Below are positions 9,205 through 21,299 of a stretch of 64,000 nt of DNA, in pieces. The stretch covers positions 6,555,481 through 6,619,480 of the forward strand of contig NW_006921533.1 in assembly GCF_000340215.1 (NCBI RefSeq), read 5' to 3'. Positions within the stretch are counted from its first letter, which is position 1. Each line of letters opens with the position of its first letter. This DNA comes from Pseudocercospora fijiensis CIRAD86 (lineage: Eukaryota; Ascomycota; Dothideomycetes; Mycosphaerellales; Mycosphaerellaceae). Made by a program: the position numbers and the translations under genes. The notes under the pieces are model-generated. The model saw nothing but the letters and a program-made list of their open reading frames with translations, ran no database searches and was not told the origin of the DNA.

Positions 9205-12200
9205 GCGCCGCACTAACTGTTAGCCTCGTGCGGCGTAAGACTATCGACATTGTGCTAGCTATTATACGTACCTGTCTTATCTCTAGGCCCGACACTAACT
9301 ATAAGGCAAAGGTTATGCTAGACCCTAGAAATTCAGTTAGCGCCCTTATTAGCTATTACCTAGCCAAGCAATTAGACCTTCGACAACTGCCGAAGACTAA
9401 CCTGCTAACCCTTGCTTGGTTTAATAACGCTCGGCACTTAACCTATAGAGCCTACTATGTTCCTATAGTTCTAAAAGACGACCTCGGAAATGAACGCCTA
9501 CTAAACTTTACTGCCTACGCGGTAGATATAGACAGCCTCCTATCCGATATTGTTATTAGCAACCCTGTTCTCAAGTACTATGCTATAGTTATGGACCTAG
9601 GTAGCTAATAGTAGCGATTTAGAATCGCTAGGAAAGAGGACATTAAACACATTGATGTTAGCGAGTGCCCTAACGATATTAGGGTCCTATTTATTAGTAA
9701 CCTGACCCTAGCTAACCTAACAGTCGACCTATTAGGCGATAACGATAAGCCTGTGCCCCCTAATAGCATAGACCCTAATTAGCTTGCTCGCATACCGGAG
9801 CCTATTCGAGAAACCTATATTAATGTGTTTAAACACCACTTGGCATCGACATTGCCTATATTCAAAGAGACGGATTATAAGATTGATATTATAGAGGGCA
9901 AGGAGGTCCCTTTTAGCCCCCTTTACAACCTTAGTAAACGAGAGCTTACTATGTTACGTAAGTACCTAGAGGAAAACCTAGCTAATAGTCGCATTCGGTA
10001 TAGTAACAGCCCTGCTAGCGCCCCTATCCTGTTCGTACTAAAGAAGGATAGTAGCCTACGCCTGTGTATTAATTATCGTAGGCTTAACGCTGTTACTATT
10101 AAAGACCGCTATCTACTTCCTCTTATTAATAAGACCCTCGATCGCCTTTCTAGTGCTTACTACTACACTATATTAGACATTAAGGATGCATACTATCGCA
10201 TCCGTATCCGTAAGGGTAATGAATAGAAAACAGCCTTCTATACCCGCTATAGCTATTTCGAGTACTTAGTTATACTATTCGGCTTAGCTAACGCCCCCGT
10301 AATATTCTAGTCCTATATCAATCGGGCCCTTTCGGGCCTATTAGACTATCTCTGTATAGTTTACCTAGATGACATCCTAGTTTACATATACTTACCTAAC
10401 ATTGCGGAGTACTAGGCTATAGTCCGTAAGGTGCTCGATCGCCTACGGGCCTATAGACTGTATTGCAAGCCTTCTAAATACACCTTTACTGCTAAGGAGG
10501 TGTCCTTCCTTAGCTTCCTCGTATTAACTAAGGGTATTAAGGCTGATCCTGACCGGATTAAGACTATTACTAAATAGCTAACGCCTACTAGTATTAAGGA
10601 GCTTTAATTATTCCTAGGTTTTGCTAACTTCTATCGTCGCTTTATTAAGGGCTATTTACGACACGTAATACCCCTAACTAAGCTTACTAAAACCAAGGCT
10701 AACCTAACTAGAGAGTTCAAATAGACTAATAGAGCACAAGCCGCTTTTAACGGTTTAAAGAAGCGCTTTACTAAAGTCCCCTTATTGCACTATTTCGTAC
10801 TAAGCAAACAGATCCGTATTAAGACTAACGCTTCCTAGTTCGCTGTATCCGCTATTATGTTACAATAGGCTAATAACAATTACTAGCACCTAATCGCCTT
10901 CTTCTTACAGAAGATAATCGATATAGAACGTCGCTACGAGACCTACGAGTAAGAGCTCCTAGCTATTATCGAGGCCTTTAAGTACTAGAGGCACTACCTC
11001 GATAGGGCTTAACATACAATATAGGTCTATATAGACTATAACAACCTCCGTAGGATTACGAAGGTTACTAGGGTCATAGGTCGATAGGCTAGATAGGCCG
11101 TCTACCTCGCTAGGTTTGATTTTAATATGTTATATCGGCTAGGCGTAAGCAACCCTACCGATAGCCTATCGAGGCGACCTAATTACGACGGCGAAACCTA
11201 ACATATTAATTCTTTGTTTCCAACCCTATAGTATAAGATTGCTATAGCCCGTATTGTTAATAAGCAAGCGTAGGATAAGCGGCTTACCGGACTCCGCGAC
11301 GGCTTGAAGCATATTAATGCTCTTGCTATATTAATAGTGCGTATTAAGGCAAGAGCTAAGTATACAGATAGGAGAAGTTATAATAACTCCCTAGTCGATA
11401 TCGCTATATATAGTAATAGCGATCAAAGCACTAATGCAGTTAATCCGGCTGCTAGTGCTATTAGATATATATAATACGTACCTCGTTTAATAGCGAGGGT
11501 GCTATTAAATAACCTTGCAAATAGGGATAGTCAATCGTTTATAGATAAGCTATTACGGGCTTAGCAGAGGGACGCCTTTGCTGCTAAACGTATCGACAAG
11601 CTTGTAAGTAGGCGAAAGACTCGATCTAGCAAGAGTAACTAGTCGATCGATAATAAAGGTTATTTAAAGTTTAAGGGTAGATACTATATCCCCGCTAAAT
11701 ATTCAATCCGATAAGAACTTCTTAAGCGACACTATAATAGTAAGCTTGCCGGTTACTATAGTATAGAGAGGTCGTACGAGCTACTATCGCGTATATACTA
11801 CTAGCTAAATAGTAAGCGGGATATAAAGGAATACGTTAACACGTATACCGTATACTAACGTGTTAAGGCACTAAAGCATTAGCCTTTTAGCGAGTTGTCC
11901 TCCTTACTAATCCCTTACAAGCCATTTGCAGAGCTTATAATAGACTTTATTATAGGCCTTCCGCCTGCTAAACGCAGGGGTAGCAAGGACGTATATAATG
12001 CTATCCTTGTTATAGTAGATCGATTTACTAAAGGCGCTCGATATATCCCGGCGCGTAAGGATTGGACTACTATTAATATAGTAGAGGCGCTATAGACTAA
12101 CATCTTCTATACCTATTAGGGAACCCCTAAGGGGATAGTCTCCGATAGGGGCTCGACATTTATATCGCACTATTAGAGCGAAATATGCCTATAGCTAAGA

Positions 12201-13070
12201 CTGAAGCATCGGCTGTTAATAGCCTTCTATCTATAGACTGACGGTTAAACAGAGAGGCAGAATGCTACCCTGTAGCAGTACCTACGCAGTTACATTAATA
12301 AGAACCCCGAGGATTGGGTTAACCTCCTATAGCCTATAGAATTCGTGTACAATAATAGTGTATATTTATCAACTAAGATCTCGCCCTATATAGCTATAAT
12401 AGGCTAGAATGCTGCTATGCTACAAGATCTACTATCGCTCGAGGCCGAGCGTAAGGAAAGGGAAGCGCGTCAAGTACCCGAAACACTAGCGGCCATTAAG
12501 AGGGTTTAGAAGATGCGAGAAATCTATACTAAGATAGCCGAGAAGTTGACAAAGGCTTAAGAGTACCAAAAGACCTACTACGACAAGCGTTATATACCGA
12601 TAACCTTTAAGCAAGGCGATATAGTTATGCTTAGTACGAAGAACCTCCGCATCCGTAAACACCTATCACCTAATAGCAAAACAAGGCCTAAGCTCGCACT
12701 AAGATATATTAGCCTATTCCGTATCCGAGAACCGAAGGGTATATAGGCCTACTAGTTGTAGCTTCTACCCTATTACACTATCTATAACACCTTCTATATA
12801 TCCCTCCTTAAGCTATACTATTAACGCGAAGGTAATAAAGCGCCTACTAAGTTAGAAGAAGTCTTAGCTAATAGTGAAGAACTGTAGTCTATAGAACGTA
12901 TCCTATAGCACCGGACTAGGAAGGGCAAGAAGGAGTACCTGCTAAGATAGCAAGGCTATTTACTAGAATAGGACTTATAGGAAGCTGAAGACTCCTTTAA
13001 GGACATAACCGAGTTATTAAATGAGTATTGGACCAGCGTAAAGAATAAGAAGAAGGCTAAAAGCTTATAA
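9183..13070 (+). pseudogene. pol of element A: protease, RT, RNase H, integrase, chromodomain
   Basis: This is one frame of about 1,296 codons with TAG/TAA stops, in the -1 frame relative to gag and already open across the gag stop. Order: retropepsin-like region (9290-9600; 'VMLDPRNSVSALI', then 'SDIVISNPVL'); RT (9825-10500) with '[11 protein letters not shown]' and the catalytic 'YLDDILVY'; RNase H (about 10790-11200); integrase (about 11650-12450) with 'DFIIGLPP', 'VSDRGSTF' and 'TERQNATL' supplying the D, D and E positions; chromodomain (about 12890-13035) with 'SIERIL-stop-HRTRKGKKEYLLR-stop-QGYL'. The chromodomain directs integration to heterochromatin in related chromoviruses. Stops make the copy non-functional. 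Confidence 0.85.
9193..9204 (+). promoter_or_regulatory. Candidate -1 frameshift site at gag/pol overlap
   Basis: In the gag frame the end reads TCG AAA AAA GAG TAA. Shifting back one base after the six A's enters the pol frame, which is open from before 9183 through the protease. The A6-GA(A/G)-TAA-GCGCCG stretch is kept in B (T-run 32180-32185) and E (T-run 45170-45175). It is not a textbook X-XXY-YYZ heptamer in phase. Confidence 0.5.
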
Positions 13071-14291
13071 TGTTACTACTAAGGCCTAGGATTAATGCTA
13101 CCCCCGGGGTGCTATTAGCTAACTAATTAGAAGCAAGCAATTGTTAGCAATAAAGGACAATAAGACTACACTACTATAGTAAACGCGCACCGAGTGTTAA
13201 CAAGCGCACGACGCGTTAACTAATTACCTGCTCTTTTAAGGATTCTACCTCTTTACTAACGCGCCCTATAGGTCCCCCTCTTGTTCCCTCATTCTGTCGA
13301 GGCCTCGAGGCCTAGGCAATCGGCGTAGCCGGCGCGGCTATATTAGTAACAGTGTTACGGGGTGTATTACTGTTTAAGAAAGGAAGGACACCGCTATGTT
13401 AGTAACGGTGTTGCCGAGTTGTTATTAGTTAAAGAAGGTAAAGTTAGCGCTAAGACGACTAGCGCTACTATTGTTAATATTACTTGCTGTTGTCGCTACG
13501 CCTATAGATACAACCTTACCTATACTACGAGCCTAAGGCACCTTTAATCAAAACTTTAATCAAAGCTTTAAGCCTATTAAAGGTTTAATCAAACTTTGAG
13601 GCTAAGTTAAAACTTTAACCAAGTTAAAAGATTAAGCGACTAATAGACTAACTAAGGGCAAAACTATAGAGCTAAGCTAGCCGGGGTCGATCTTGCGGAC
13701 AATAGGTTACTCCTCGATCTATCTAACCCTTTAAGCGAGGCGAACCTCTACTACTGCACTTATAATAGCCTTTACCTATAGAAACTAGACGAGCTGTGTT
13801 TTTTAAAAAGATAAGATAAGATTGACACTTAAAGGCTACTAAACCTAGCCAATTAGGGCTAGCGAAACTACGAACAATAAGAACAATAACCCTCGGAAGC
13901 GAACAAACCCTCGGAAGCGGATATTGCTAGGTCTTTTAAGAGTAGACGCAAAGAACTCGGTACGATATTACTTAGAGCGGAGGTAGGGCTACAATACCTC
14001 GTACGTCTACCTATTATAGTAGGGAAGACGCGCTCGTATTGTAATTAGTCGATAGCCCTTAATTCTTGTAGCTTTATATCCCTTTACTTTATTGTATATA
14101 AGGATAGCGTAGTTAGAGTTATATATTGTATTGTTTAGAGGTAAGGTTTGATATAGTTATATAATTAGGTAGTTAAGTGTTCAATTTAACGCGGCTAAGC
14201 AGCTTATTAGACTTGTTAAGTTAGCGGCAATAGAGGTCGGGATTGGAATATAGGCAGGCTACGAGGGCGCGGCCTTTAGAAGGGAAGCGTA
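13071..14291 (+). other. 3' non-coding region of element A
   Basis: No family domain is visible in these 1.2 kb between the pol stop and the 3' LTR. A palindrome with core TGCTACCCCCGGGGTGCT lies at about 13092-13117. Two direct-repeat blocks of the form GCTAT(A/G)TTAGTAAC(A/G)GTGTT begin near 13338 and 13393. An AT-rich run of TTTAATCAAA-like words covers 13545-13640. A purine run AGAAGGGAAG (14278-14287) just before the LTR is the likely polypurine tract, and E has the same run. Confidence 0.7.
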
Positions 14292-14488
14292 TATTAGGGC
14301 CAAAGAGGCTATACGTAATTGGCATGTAACTAGGCCGAGTGAAGCTAGGGTCTCGATGCCTTAGGCAGGGCTTGGCGCTTGGCGTTAGGCCAACTCTCCT
14401 ACCTTCCTCCCTCTCCTCCTAGATCCTTATCGAATACTAAACTAATTCACTACTACCCTATCTACCTGCTAACATAACCCTTCTTACA
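14292..14488 (+). repeat. 3' LTR of element A
   Basis: A 197-bp copy ending in intact TTCTTACA and followed by the duplication CCTTA. It keeps CpA/TpG at eight positions where the 5' LTR has TpA, so it is the less RIP-altered of the pair. Confidence 0.95.
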
Positions 14489-14493
14489 CCTTA

Positions 14494-16741
14494 ACTTCTC
14501 GAATACGGAATAGGCTAATGTATTTTAGCGCGAGCTTAGGCCTTATTTTACTATTAGGGGATAGGTGTTTGCGGATACGGAGGTTCTTCGTACTAAGTAT
14601 AACTATATCGCCTTGCTTAAAGGTTATCGGTATATAGTGTTTGTTATAATAGGCCTTCTAATAGGCCTAGGCCTTTGCTAGTTTATTAGCTATCTTAGCG
14701 TAAATCTCTCGTATCTTTTGAACCCTCTTAATAGCCGCTAGTATCTTAGGTTAACCCGCTTCCCTTTCCTTACGCTCGGCCTCGAGCGATAGGGGGTCTT
14801 ATAGTATAGTAGCGTTCTAGCCTATTATAGCTATATATAGTAACATCTTAGTTAATAAGTAGATACTGTTATTATACACGAATTTAGCTAGTTTTAGGAG
14901 GTTAACCTAGTCGTTAGGGTTCTCGTTAATGTAACTGCGTAGGTACTACTATAGGGTAGCATTTTGCCTCTTAGTTTAGCTATCTGTTTGTAGATAGAAT
15001 GCTATAGACAGGCGATGCTTAAGTCTTAGTTATAGGTATATTTTACTCTAATAATAAGATATAAAAGTCGAGCCCCGGTTAGAGACTATCCCCTTAGGGG
15101 TTCCCTAATAGCTATAGAAGATATTATTCTATAGTAACTTAGCTAGGTTAATAGCCGTCTAATCCTTCCAAGCGAGGATATAGCGAGCGCCCTTAGTAAA
15201 CCGGTCTACGACGACTAGGATAGCGTTAAAGATATCTTTACTTCCTCTCCGCTTAGTAGAGGGAAGACCTATAATAAAGTCTATTATAAGCTCTACAAAT
15301 AGCTTGTAAGGGATTGGTAATAAGGACAACTCGCTAAAAGGCTAATACTTTAGTGCCTTAATACGTTAATATACGGTATACGTGTTTACGTATTCTTTTA
15401 TATTCCGCTTACTATTTAGCTAGTAGTATATACGCGATAGTAGCTCGTACGACCTCTCTATACTATAGTAACCGGCAAGCTTACTATTATAGTGTCGCTT
15501 AAGAAGCTCTTGTCTAATCGATTGTTTAGCGGGGACATAGTATCTGCCCTTAAACTTTAAGTAACCCTTATCGTCGATCGACTAATTGTTACTCTTGCTA
15601 GATTGAGTCTTTCGCCTACTTATAAGCTTATCGATACGTTTAGTAGCAAAGGCGTCCCTCTACTAAGCACGTAATAGCTTATCTATAAACGATTAACTAT
15701 CCCTATTCGCAAGGTTATTTAATAGTACCCTCGCTATCGAACGAGGTACGTATTATATATATCTAATAGCACTAGTAGCTAGATTAACTATAGCAGTGCT
15801 TTAATCGCTATTACTATATATAGCGATATCGACTAGGGAGTTATTATAACTTCTCCTATCTGTGTCCCTAGCTCTTGCCTTAATACGTACTATTAATATA
15901 GTAAGAGTATTAATATGCTTCGAGCTATCGCGACTCGCGGAGTCCGGTAAGCTGCTTATCCTACGCTTGCTTATTAACAATACGGGCTATAGCAATCTTA
16001 TGCTATAGGGTTAGAAACAATAAATTAATATATTAGGTCTCGCTATCGTAATTAGGTCGCCTCGATAGGCTATTAGTAGGGTTGCTTACGCCTAGCCGAT
16101 ATAATATATTAAAATCAAACCTAGCGAGGTAGACGGCCTATCTAGCCTATCGACCTATAACCCTAGTAACCTTAGTAATGCTACGGAGGTTGTTATAGTC
16201 TATATAGACCTATATCGCATATTAGGCCCTATCGAGGTAGTGCCTCTAATGCTTAAAGGCCTCGATAATAGCTAGTAATTCTTGTTCGTAGGTCTCGTAG
16301 CGACGCTTAGCATTAATTATCTTCCTTAAGAAGAAGGCAATCGGGTACTAGTAATTGTTATTAGCCTATTATAACATAATAGCTAATATAGCGAACTATA
16401 AAGCGTTAGTCTTAATACGGATCTGCCTGCTTAGTACGAAATAGTATAACAAGGGGACTTTAGTAAAGCGTTGCTTTAAACCGTTAAAAGCGGCTTAAGC
16501 CTTATTAGTCTATCTAAACTCTCTAGTCGGATTAGCCTTAGTTTTAGTAAGCTTAGTTAGTAGCATTACGTGCCGTAAATAGCCCTTAATAAAGCGGCGG
16601 TAGAAATTAGCGAAGCTAAGGAACGACTATAGCTCCTTAATTAACGTAGGAATAGGCTATTCGGTAATAGTTTTAATCCGATTAGGATTAGCCTTAATAC
16701 TATTAGTTAATACGAGGAAGCTAAGGAAGGCTACCTCCTTA
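14494..16741 (-). pseudogene. Element B pol, integrase to RNase H part
   Basis: Read on the minus strand, this piece continues the pol tail left of element A. It covers the post-integrase region, integrase and RNase H, ending near the start of RNase H/RT connection at 16741, where element C is inserted. It aligns by eye with element E at about 41610-43870, often word for word (for instance AACCGGCAAGCTTACTATTATAGT-like words near 15470 and 42600). Both copies carry independent TA-type changes. The piece has no complete open frame and does not encode a working enzyme. Confidence 0.8.
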
Positions 16742-16745
16742 GTAG

Positions 16746-17089
16746 TGTAGGCGGGACGAGTAGGTCGTAGGTAGAGGTACATATATAGGGAACTGTATAC
16801 TATAGGCCTAGTACTTAGTAAACTGCGAGGGGTCGGCGTAGCATTATATACTTCGAAGGGAAAGCGTTGTAAATATTAAAAAGAAGAGAATGGACGTAGG
16901 GAGGGCTACATTGTAGCTAGATTAGGTACATTTCCTATGTCTCTCTTGCTGTGTATTATCGTAGCTATATCTCCTTGTATTGTGTGTATATGTTCTAATT
17001 ATAAAGGTAGTTGTGTGTTCTAATATACAAAAATAGGGGAAGAGGGTACAAGTAGGCACACCTGTACTAAGCCGGGTTTCCCTACTACA
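16746..17089 (-). repeat. 3' LTR of element C
   Basis: 344 bp, equal in length to the copy at 30530-30873. The differences noticed between the two are all transitions. The minus-strand polypurine tract lies immediately beside it at 17090-17100, marking this as the 3' LTR. Confidence 0.95.
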
Positions 17090-17200
17090 TTTTCCCTCCC
17101 GGACTGAGAAGTCTGCCCTTAGACTAACGCTTCCTTACCTCCCGGACTGAAAAACCTTAAATACGTAAAGAAACCAAACCGACTATCCTATAACGGTATC

Positions 17201-17215
17201 CTAGCTAGCTAGCTA
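17201..17215. repeat. Element C boundary motif, copy 4 (after ORF3)
   Basis: CTAGCTAGCTAGCTA in the context TATC..CTATAC. On the minus strand it reads GTATAG-TAGCTAGCTAGCTAGGATA, alignable over more than 20 bases with the other three copies. Confidence 0.9.
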
Positions 17216-17219
17216 CTAT

Positions 17220-20200
17220 ACCCTATTACTTATTTCTTTCTACTACGAGTCGCTAGTCTACTATAGTTACCTCTACGGCCCTAGCCGCTATAATTGCCTC
17301 CTCGCCCCTACTAGTTAAATTAGTCGATAAGAGCCTAGGTCCGCGTCGCCTTAGCCCGTATGTCCTAGCGGGTCTGTCGCTTATTCGGATTAGCTATAGG
17401 GTTCGCAGGCTGCTTTAAAGAAGATAGCTAAGGAGGCTGTTTCTTAGGGGTACTAAGCTGCTAGGAGTTAACGTTCGGGAGTACTCTACTAGGAGTAGAG
17501 ACCTTCGAAGCGTAGGTAGCAGGTTTCGCTAAAGGGGCGCTAAACTGCCGCTAGTTAGTAGGAAGGTCTGCCTTACTAGGTTCCTATTAGTATATAAATC
17601 CCTAGCCTCCCTAGTCAAACTCCTCCCTAGCGTTAGGCGTAGGCTAATATCGGTAGAAATTATCCTAGTTTGGGCGTATATACCGATCTCCGCTATTGTT
17701 TAGGATGCAACTCTAGTCTTTTAAAGACTATATAAGGGCCTTAAAGAATAATTTCTCCCCGAAACGTTCCTACTCGAGGCGAATAACCTTACTTAATATC
17801 TTAGAGTATGCCGACGCTATATCCTTGCGATACTGCTTCAAATAGTTCTCGAGTATATATAAGGAGCCTTCTTAGTTAAGGTTACGAAAGAGTCTTCGAA
17901 TATATTGCTATACTATAGTATCGTCCTACTTTAATCGACCGACGAGGGCTTCCGAGATTAGGTTGTTATTGCGTAGGCGTACTATAGCCGGGAACGCGTA
18001 CAGAGGGGCACCGTACTTGTTTATAAGACTAGAGGGCGAGGTAGGGCTAGGAAGAAGGTCTCGATAGGTAGCGGCGAGTTCCTAAAACGTACCTCTAGCT
18101 TCGCAATCGAGCTTTTTAGTTACTAAGTCGTATCGGTAGAACTAGGGGAGTATAGTTATCCTCTTAGTATTCTTCGGTAATGCCTAAGCGCCGTATAGAA
18201 GGTAGGGAAGGGTTAGGCGTACTCTAAGGGCACCGACCGGGTGCTACTCCTAGCCTACATTTCGATACTTGCCTTTTAGCTCGTTCTTAATAAAGTTATT
18301 AAGGGTATTCTCTATCTTGGTGTTTAGGCAATATATATTATAGTTAATAGAGAGAATATAACCCCGAGGGGCGTACGTAGGGCCCTTTTCCTAGCGAAGG
18401 GTCTTAAGTTCCTTACACTATTTGTTAAAGACTTCTAGTTAGTAGATCCTAGTAAAGACCTTCGTAGCAGTCTCTACCGTTTTAGGGAGGAAGGATACGG
18501 AGCCTTAAACTTAGTTTGTAGTAATGCCTTCTTAGAGATCGAGAGGGTGCTAGTTAATATAGGCAAACTCGGTCGAACCGCCGTTACTAGGTTGAGTTAT
18601 CTTAGCGTAGTACGGATAGGAGATTAGGTTAAGAGCGTAATTAGGGCGGGTAAGGCCGTAGAGGAGCTAGTAGACAGGGTCTCCTCGGCAGATCTGCTAG
18701 AACCTAGAATAGAAGGCGGTTCGAAGCTAACCCTTATTCGAGACTCCGTTAACTAAACGCTAATACTAAAGGTACATTGCAGCCTCTAGCTTAAACTAGT
18801 TAGAGAGGGACATCTTTCCGAAGGGTAGAGGGGCCGCGGCGACTTCGACTTTCTTATTATTATACTAACTAAAAACGGCCGCTCTATATAGTTTAGTAGA
18901 GCCTTTGTCGCTCGTAATGCTATCTAAGGTAATAGTACTATCTCTTGCCTAGGCATTCTAGCTAGCCTTTATTATTACTCCTATACGGGAGAAGGCCTTA
19001 CGAATCTTAGCAGCAATCGCTAGGGTAACGCGTTTAATAGTTAAAGGGTTGTATATCTTGCTCTCGTAACTATAGGCCTTAGGGAAAAAGCGATATAGTC
19101 TAAGGTAGTCGCTAGGGATAGGAGGACGGCGAGTCTTCCGAAACAGGTTAGGTCTCTTAGTTCGAAGGCGGAGCAGGTCGTTCCGGTACTTATATCTAGG
19201 GCTACTTAAGGTTTCTATTATCTACTTTCGACCGACCTTTCCTCGAAACCTAACTACTGTTCTAAACAGGTAGCGGGTATAAGTATAATAAGGCGGGTAA
19301 GGGGCAGTTACAATAAGGGCAATTGCTCTTCCCTACGTAGCGTTATTAGATTTACTATCGTACTATATTAAAGCACTGCGGTCGGCTTCCGAGAATCTAT
19401 TACAGCTATAGTAGGCTAGGCTGTTTCTGATTTAAGTGTCCTTATCGGGGGTTAGTTCCTTATAGTATATAGTGCCTCCCCGCTTAGGTCCTAAGGTATT
19501 AAGGTCGTCGGTTAGGTTCTCCTCGAGGGGTATAGTAAGATCTCTACTCGGCTTATTAAGTCTGTTCGATCTGCGGGTCCTTCCTAGAGGGGGGATAGGC
19601 GTAGTAGTTCGAATTCGACAAGTAGGCGGAGCCCCTAGAGCAAGGCTATTATTACTACTCCTACTACTAGTCCGATCGGGTAGCGAAGAAGAGTTTTCGA
19701 CTAGGAGATTAGGGCGAGTCGTATTACGTTATAGAGGCGTATTTTAGCGAGAGCCGATAGGCTAAGTAGGGCGAGCGGGTAACAGCTACTAGTTGTCCTA
19801 TCTAGCTAGAGGGTCGCTAGCCGGGTTATGTATAACTAGTAATCTAACAGGTGTACTAATTCGCTTATATATACCTATACGGGATCGAGGGATATTAAGC
19901 CCTAGGGTCCTAGAAGCAGTGCCTTTAATGTAGCTACCTAGCGGTCTCGAAAAAGGGCGCCCGTCGGGAGTAATAGCAATAATAGGAGGGCCTTCGTATT
20001 AGCTAATTCGAATACTAATAGCCTTAAGCTTCGCCTTACTAGCCTCCGATCTCTAAGAGAAGAATTTATTCTTACCCTCCTTACGAGTGTCGTCCCCCTT
20101 ATCTACTACGCAGTCCTTAGTAGTAATAGTAACGGTATTAACATCTGCCCGTCCCTGTCTCGCCCTAAGCGTTCGGCGGTATAGGTAATTGCTTAGGATA

Positions 20201-21260
20201 CGAAGAACAAGCTAAATTTCGGAAACCTAGCTAGCGTCCTTAAAGTTTGCGTAGTTGTTAAGCTTTCTATCCTTCTATAGCCTAAAGACTCGAGCTATTT
20301 CCTTTGCGGTGTTCCCTCGGACATTGTAGAGGTCTAGGTAGTTCCTAAAGAATGTAGGACTATTAGTAATGTCGTTCTTGCGGCGATCTTCCGTAGCCTT
20401 CCTATAAGTAGCGGCGGGTTATAGGGTAGCAAATTCGTTACCTATATACTACTCGAGGGCCTATACTATAGTAGATCCTCGGGTACGAAGAACATCTCCT
20501 ATTTCTTTCGGTAGTCCTTTAAAGAGCGCCTCCTTAAGCCGATAATAGGTTAGCTCGGTGCCTTTAATAAAGTTGTTAACGCTTCCTAGGTTGTCGTAGA
20601 TTATGTCTACTTTAGTTTAGCGGGATAGGTTAGCGGATTAAAGATATTGTACCTATTCGAGTAGGATATTGTAATTACTTAGTCGCTAGTCGGAAGGAAG
20701 GTAGGAAATGCCGCTATAGGCTACGCTCGTAATAAGGTCTCGACTAGAGGCTTCTACTATTACGCGCTTACGAGGCGGTAGAGGGGGTTTTGCGTATCGG
20801 GTCGCGTAGAGGAGGTAGGGGTTTGTCGGTCTTTAATAGTTAATTAAGGAGGGTAGTGTTTGCTATAAGCGCCTATCGCTTTATCGAGGGAAGGGCGGTA
20901 TAGGTGTATTTGTTTGTAAAGAAGTTTAGGCGCGAGAAAGATCGCCTTTTTATCGTAGTAAGGGCGCGGGTACGCGGGAAGGGACGGGAGGCACCTGCCT
21001 TACGCGTATACGCGCGTTTGCATATAAATCCGAAAGTAAGGCATATATCCTAAAGGAAGTGAAGGGTTAGTAGCGGGTAGCGGCGACATTTCTAAAGGCC
21101 TAGGTAATTCGCGTAGTAGCGAGATTCGAGGACGTAGGACTAGAGCACTTAGATCTAGGGAGTTAAGCATTATATAGCGCACTAACCCCTCCGCTTTAAC
21201 CCCTACCGTATTGAGGCATAGTAACAAGGGCTCCTCCGGGCAGTATAGGGATAGTAGTAG
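17220..21260 (-). pseudogene. Element C ORF3, unknown; weak dioxygenase-like segment
   Basis: One minus-strand frame can be followed through stops for about 4 kb downstream of the integrase block. In frame it contains 'FKLEAAMYL', 'LRTAFYSRF', 'GDPVY-stop-LLYGLTRPNYAL' and 'LISYPYYAKITQPSNGGST' (about 18590-18800). Then come 'EFAYIN' (18550-18570) and 'GSVSFLPK' (about 18480-18504). The spacing of a possible HxD (now Tyr-Ile-Asn) and a later 'FTRIY' recalls 2-oxoglutarate/Fe(II) dioxygenases, where His and Asp bind iron. This is only a motif-level impression. An upstream part is rich in Ser, Arg and Pro and may be disordered. It could equally be an env-like or a captured host gene. Confidence 0.4.
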
Positions 21261-21275
21261 TAGTCGTAATATATC

Positions 21276-21290
21276 CTAGCTAGCTAGCTA
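21276..21290. repeat. Element C boundary motif, copy 3 (pol/ORF3)
   Basis: CTAGCTAGCTAGCTA, minus-strand context CTATAG-TAGCTAGCTAGCTAGGATATAT. It falls between the tail of the RT-integrase block and the start of ORF3. Confidence 0.9.
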
Positions 21291-21299
21291 CTATAGGCG

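Larger units (their letters stand above)
7392..14488 (+). mobile_element. Element A, full-length Ty3/gypsy chromovirus inside B
   Basis: A is bounded by two 197-bp LTRs and by an exact 5-bp target duplication, CCTTA, at 7387-7391 and 14489-14493. The order LTR, PBS, gag, protease, RT, RNase H, integrase, chromodomain, PPT, LTR is that of chromoviruses. Removing A and one CCTTA rejoins element B sequence, which E carries uninterrupted near 41600. The pol frame has stops but no frame change was noticed, consistent with point mutation by RIP rather than indels. Confidence 0.95.

Noticed and set aside
17201..17215. CTAGCTAGCTAG as a chance product of RIP base bias
   Set aside because: CTAG is frequent here, but four copies with shared flanks at block boundaries and none seen elsewhere in the window are hard to explain by bias alone. 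A count under a matched model would decide.
19472..19747. Open frame on + strand inside element C
   Set aside because: It is antisense to ORF3 and its composition is low in complexity (Leu, Arg, Gly); best seen as a shadow.
21000..21227. 75-codon minus-strand open frame as a separate gene
   Set aside because: It is at the start of ORF3 in element C, in a region full of stops, and starts with a non-distinctive sequence. It may be an out-of-frame shadow of ORF3.
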